8,552 nt of DNA from CAZVUW01 sp964629825 (GTDB lineage Bacteria > Actinomycetota > Nitriliruptoria > Euzebyales > Egibacteraceae). Positions 5,958 through 8,552 of this stretch are shown in pieces. The notes below the pieces were generated by a model. That model had not been told where the DNA came from. It saw only the letters and a program-made list of their open reading frames with translations, and searched no databases. Within the stretch, counting starts at the first letter, position 1, and each line of letters opens with the position of its first letter. Location: contig CAZVUW010000114.1 of the NCBI GenBank assembly GCA_964629825.1, forward strand, positions 1-8,552, given 5' to 3'. Made by a program: the position numbers and the translations under genes.

Positions 5958-6761
5958 CTACCGCGCCGGGTCAACCGGACCCCCTTCCCCCGCGTCCGGA
6001 TGCGGCGGAGAGAAGGACGCGCCGACCAGGGTCAGGCCGTGCGGGGGCGCCACCTGGCCGACGGCCTGCCGGTCGTGGGCGGCGAGGACCTCGCGCACCC
6101 AGTCGGGGCGACGCCGGCCGCGCCCGACCGCGACGAGGCAGCCGGTGACGGATCGGACCATCTGATGGCAGAAGGCGCGACCGTCCACCTCGACCACGAC
6201 CAGCCCCTCCGCGCGGCGCTGGACGGACAGCCGATCGATCCGGCGCACCAGGTGCTGGTCGTCGCGGCGGCGGCAGAAGGAGGAGAAGTCGTGCTCGCCC
6301 ACCAGGTGGGCTCCGCCGAGCTGCATCGCCTCCACGTCCAGCCGTGGCGGTCCGAGGTGCCAGGTGTCGTGGCGGCGCAGCGGGTTGGCCGCTGGCGCGT
6401 CGCAGATCCGGTAGCGATAGCGGCGCTGCGTCGCGGAGAAGCGCGCGTCGAAGTCGTCGTCGACCACCCGGACGGCGAAGATGCTGATCGCGGGGCCGCA
6501 CAGGGCGTCCAGGGCGGCGCGCCCGCGCTCGAGGTCGCGGATCAGCCGGGCGTCCTCGGGCACGTCGCAGTGGACCACCTGACCGAGGGCGTGCACGCCG
6601 GCGTCGGTGCGGCCCGTTCCCGTCGTGGAGATGGGCACACCGCCGCACAGACGCGTCAGGGCGCCCTCGAGGACGCCCTGAACGGTCATCTGGTCGCTCT
6701 GCCGCGCGAAGCCCCGAAAGCCCGTGTCGTCGTAGGCCAGGTCGATTCGCAGCCGTGGCAC
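5958..6761 (-). CDS. truA: tRNA pseudouridine(38-40) synthase TruA
   Basis: TruA converts uridines 38, 39 and 40 in the tRNA anticodon stem to pseudouridine. With the GTG start at 6761 the protein has 267 residues, close to the family norm. The catalytic motif GTGRTDAGVHALGQVVH spans about 48-64, with D53 as the catalytic aspartate. Other family features are TVQGVLE at 27-33, RRYRYRI at 113-119, and GRAFCHQMVRSVTG at 194-207 in the C-terminal half. The frame stays open upstream to 6980, but that part is a shadow of the rplQ tail, with Arg/Pro/Thr-rich nonsense. The family begins at PRLRIDLAYDD, so the GTG 10 nt after the rplQ stop is the sensible start, although its ribosome binding site is poor. 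Translational coupling to rplQ is likely. The C-terminal tail PPHPDAGEGGPVDPAR is a lineage-specific extension. Confidence 0.95.
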   Translation of the reverse strand: MPRLRIDLAYDDTGFRGFARQSDQMTVQGVLEGALTRLCGGVPISTTGTGRTDAGVHALGQVVHCDVPEDARLIRDLERGRAALDALCGPAISIFAVRVVDDDFDARFSATQRRYRYRICDAPAANPLRRHDTWHLGPPRLDVEAMQLGGAHLVGEHDFSSFCRRRDDQHLVRRIDRLSVQRRAEGLVVVEVDGRAFCHQMVRSVTGCLVAVGRGRRRPDWVREVLAAHDRQAVGQVAPPHGLTLVGASFSPPHPDAGEGGPVDPAR

Positions 6762-6771
6762 GGCCGGCGGA

Positions 6772-7503
6772 TCAGGACTGGTCGCTGTCCGGCTTGTCCT
6801 CGGCGGAGGGCTCGTCGCCGTCGGCCTCGTCGGAGGAACCCTCGGAGTCCTCGCCGGAGTCCTCGGCCTCCGCGGCCTCGTCCTCGGCGGCCAGGCGCGC
6901 CTCGACCTCGGCCGGGTTGACCTGGGGGCCCTCCTCGTCCGGCTGGGCGGCCACCGGCTCCTCGACGGGCTCCTCGACATCCTCGTCCTCGTCGTGGACG
7001 TGGACGGGCATGTCGCCGCGGTCGATGGCTGCGGCCCGCTCCTCCTGGCGCTGACGCGCCGAGACGGAGGCGGTTCCGCCGCGCCGACGGCGCAGGCTCC
7101 AGCGACGTGCGGGCTTCTCCTCGAGAGCGCCCTCGCCGTCCACGGAGACGCCCTCCACCAGCTCGATCAGAGCCATGGGGGCGGCGTCGCCCTTGCGCGG
7201 CCCGGTCTTGAGCACCCGGGTGTAGCCGCCGTTGCGCTCGGCGAAGGCGGGACCCACCTCGGCGAAGAGCTTGTGGACCACGTCGCGGTCGCGGATGACC
7301 TTGAGCACCTCGCGGCGCGCGGCGACGTCACCGCGCTTGGCGAAGGTGATCATCTTCTCGGCCAGCGGCTGCACGGTCTTGGCCCGCGACAGCGTGGTCG
7401 AGATGCGACCGTGCCGGATCAGCTCGGTCGCGAGGTTGGCCATCATCATCCGGTGATGGGCGGGACTCCCCCCATACCGGGGTCCCCTCTTCGGCTTAGG
7501 CAT
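6772..7503 (-). CDS. rplQ: 50S ribosomal protein L17 with long acidic C-terminal extension
   Basis: L17 is a large-subunit protein near the polypeptide exit tunnel. Residues 1 to about 118 are the complete L17 domain: MPKPKRGPRYGGSPAHHRMM, then LATELIRHGRISTTLSRAK at about 24-42, NGGYTRVLKTGPRKGDAAPM at 91-110, and ALIELVEG. The typical bacterial protein ends there at about 120 residues; this one has 243. The added part starts with a basic patch (RRWSLRRRRGG, about 133-143). It then becomes strongly acidic: I count 32 Asp/Glu among the last 73 residues (171-243) against two basic residues, with no hydrophobic core, so it is probably disordered. Shorter extensions are known in mycobacterial L17. 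The ATG at 7503 fits the family start, with a modest GTGGGA site upstream. rpoA precedes it and truA follows after 10 nt. Confidence 0.97.
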   Translation of the reverse strand: MPKPKRGPRYGGSPAHHRMMMANLATELIRHGRISTTLSRAKTVQPLAEKMITFAKRGDVAARREVLKVIRDRDVVHKLFAEVGPAFAERNGGYTRVLKTGPRKGDAAPMALIELVEGVSVDGEGALEEKPARRWSLRRRRGGTASVSARQRQEERAAAIDRGDMPVHVHDEDEDVEEPVEEPVAAQPDEEGPQVNPAEVEARLAAEDEAAEAEDSGEDSEGSSDEADGDEPSAEDKPDSDQS

Positions 7504-7565
7504 CTCTAGTTCCCACTTTCAGAAGTTCAAGGCGCGGGCCTCGGGCCCTATGCGGTTCGTGCCGA

Positions 7566-7637
7566 GGGTCGGCGGGTGCCTCCCTGGAGGCGACGTAAAA
7601 GGCTCTCCGGAGCCGTAAGGGAGGCACCCGTCGGCCC
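7566..7637 (-). repeat. Large nested inverted repeat in the rpoA-rplQ spacer
   Basis: Arms 7566-7585 and 7618-7637 can pair over 20 bp in RNA, with two G-U wobbles, around a 32-nt loop. The loop holds a second hairpin (7601-7614). A competing local hairpin, GCCTCC/GGAGGC (7578-7583 with 7586-7591), uses part of the left arm. The whole element fits within the 148-bp spacer between rpoA and rplQ. It could be an attenuator, an RNase III processing site or a dispersed repeat; the sequence alone does not decide. Confidence 0.7.
7597..7614 (-). terminator. Terminator-like hairpin inside the rpoA-rplQ spacer
   Basis: Read on the minus strand, GGCTC-CGGA-GAGCC (7614-7601) is followed directly by TTTT (7600-7597). 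A short stem plus a T run is the pattern of an intrinsic terminator, and it appears only in the direction of rpoA-rplQ transcription. The 5-bp stem is weak by itself, so partial attenuation is more plausible than full termination. Confidence 0.4.
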
Positions 7638-7651
7638 CTGAGCCCAAGGGC

Positions 7652-8552
7652 CTACCCGGCGTAGCCTCCGTAGTCGGCCAGCCCGAGGCCCATCTCCTGC
7701 AGCTTCTGCTTCACCTCTTCGATGGACTTCTGGCCGAAGTTGCGGATGTCGAGCAGGTCCTGCTCGGTCTTCTGCACCAGCTCGCCGACCGTCTGAACGC
7801 CCTCGCGCTTCAGGCAGTTGTAGGAGCGGACGGAGAGGTCCATCTCCTCGATCGGCAGGAGCAGGTTCGGCGACGTCGGCGCGGTCGCGGCCGGGTCGGC
7901 GCCGATGGTGAGCCCGCCGGGACCGCTCTCGCCGATCTCGGCGAACAGCCCGACCAGGTCGCGCAGGGTCTCGCCGGCGCTGGACAGCGCCTCGGCCGGG
8001 GTGATCGAGCCGTTGGTCTCGACATCGAGCACCAGCCGGTCGTAGTTGGTCATCTGCTCGACGCGGGTGGCCTCGACCCGGTACGTGACCCGCTTGACGG
8101 GCGAGTAGATCGAGTCGATCGGGATCACGCCGATGGGCTGGTCGGGGCGCTTGTTGCGCTCGGCGGAGACGTAGCCGCGACCGCGCTGGACGGTCAGGTA
8201 CATCTCGACTCGGCCCTTGCGGTTGAGCGTTGCGATGTGGAGGTCGCGGTTGAGGATCTCCACCTCGCTGGGCGCGGTGATGAAGTCCGCGGTGATCTCA
8301 CCGGGACCCTCGCCACCGAGGAAGATCTCCACCGGCTCATCGCTGTGGCAGCGCAGGACCAGGTCCTTCAGGTTCAGGATGATGTCGGTGACATCCTCCT
8401 TGACGCCCTCGATGGAGCTGAACTCGTGGAGGACCCCCTCGATGCGCACGCTCGTGACCGCCGCGCCCGGGATGGAGGACAGCAGGGTCCGGCGCAGGCT
8501 GTTGCCGAGCGTGTAGCCGAACCCCGGCTCCAGCGGCTCGATGGTGAAGAGT
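7652..8552 (-). CDS. rpoA: DNA-directed RNA polymerase alpha subunit (5' end outside window)
   Basis: Alpha dimerises to nucleate RNA polymerase assembly, and its C-terminal domain contacts promoter UP elements and activators. The visible part is 300 codons, and the frame is open to the right edge. It starts LFTIEPLEPGFGYTLGNSLR, so roughly the first 25-30 residues are missing. The N-terminal domain contains GNSLRRTLLSSIPGAAVTSV and GVLHEFSSIEGVKEDVTDII, both dimerisation and assembly blocks. The C-terminal domain runs from about LLLPIEEMDLSVRSYNCLKR through TVGELVQKTEQDLLDIRNFG and KSIEEVKQKLQEMGL. It retains the arginine in VRSYNCLK that corresponds to the DNA-contacting R265 of E. coli. 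A GTG at 8449 could be mistaken for the start, but homology continues upstream of it. The stop is 148 bp before rplQ. Confidence 0.98.
   Translation of the reverse strand, partial: LFTIEPLEPGFGYTLGNSLRRTLLSSIPGAAVTSVRIEGVLHEFSSIEGVKEDVTDIILNLKDLVLRCHSDEPVEIFLGGEGPGEITADFITAPSEVEILNRDLHIATLNRKGRVEMYLTVQRGRGYVSAERNKRPDQPIGVIPIDSIYSPVKRVTYRVEATRVEQMTNYDRLVLDVETNGSITPAEALSSAGETLRDLVGLFAEIGESGPGGLTIGADPAATAPTSPNLLLPIEEMDLSVRSYNCLKREGVQTVGELVQKTEQDLLDIRNFGQKSIEEVKQKLQEMGLGLADYGGYAG

Noticed and set aside
5958..6980. TruA reading frame extended to 6980 (340 residues)
   Set aside because: The extension is Arg/Pro/Thr-rich sequence antiphase to the acidic rplQ tail. TruA homology begins at PRLRIDLAYDD just after the GTG at 6761.
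7652..8449. RpoA starting at the GTG at 8449
   Set aside because: Clear alpha-subunit homology (GFGYTLGNSLRRTLLSS) continues upstream to the window edge, so the gene is truncated by the window rather than short.

Overview
This GC-rich window looks like the chromosome of an actinomycete (Actinomycetota). The clues are a deazaflavin (F420) precursor gene resembling mycobacterial FbiC, the gene order rpoA-rplQ-truA-rplM-rpsI-glmM, and an L17 with a long C-terminal extension. No phage, transposase, CRISPR or tRNA signal is visible. The exact lineage cannot be told from this stretch.

Left part, plus strand: the 3' end of an FO synthase gene (CofH half, entering from the left edge), then a small zinc-ribbon plus DUF4870 membrane protein (920-1453). 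A 111-bp convergent intergenic region follows. It holds a perfect 15-bp inverted repeat and an 11-bp direct repeat.

Middle, minus strand: a two-gene membrane operon, a DedA-family protein (2653-3300) and a calcium/sodium-type (CaCA) antiporter (1565-2656), joined by an ATGA overlap. The leader between this operon and glmM contains what I read as a yybP-ykoY (manganese) riboswitch at 3385-3473. It is followed by a hairpin (3370-3390) that shares the riboswitch P1 3' strand, so the two structures exclude each other. This is the most notable element in the window: it suggests the DedA/CaCA pair is a manganese-responsive efflux or envelope-homeostasis unit.

Right part, minus strand, in transcription order: rpoA (entering from the right edge), rplQ, truA, rplM, rpsI, glmM. 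These are housekeeping genes for transcription, ribosome assembly, tRNA modification and amino-sugar supply for peptidoglycan. The rpoA-rplQ spacer contains an unexpectedly elaborate nested hairpin, and the 226-bp truA-rplM spacer has potential for a folded leader. No gene-free stretch exceeds 300 bases.
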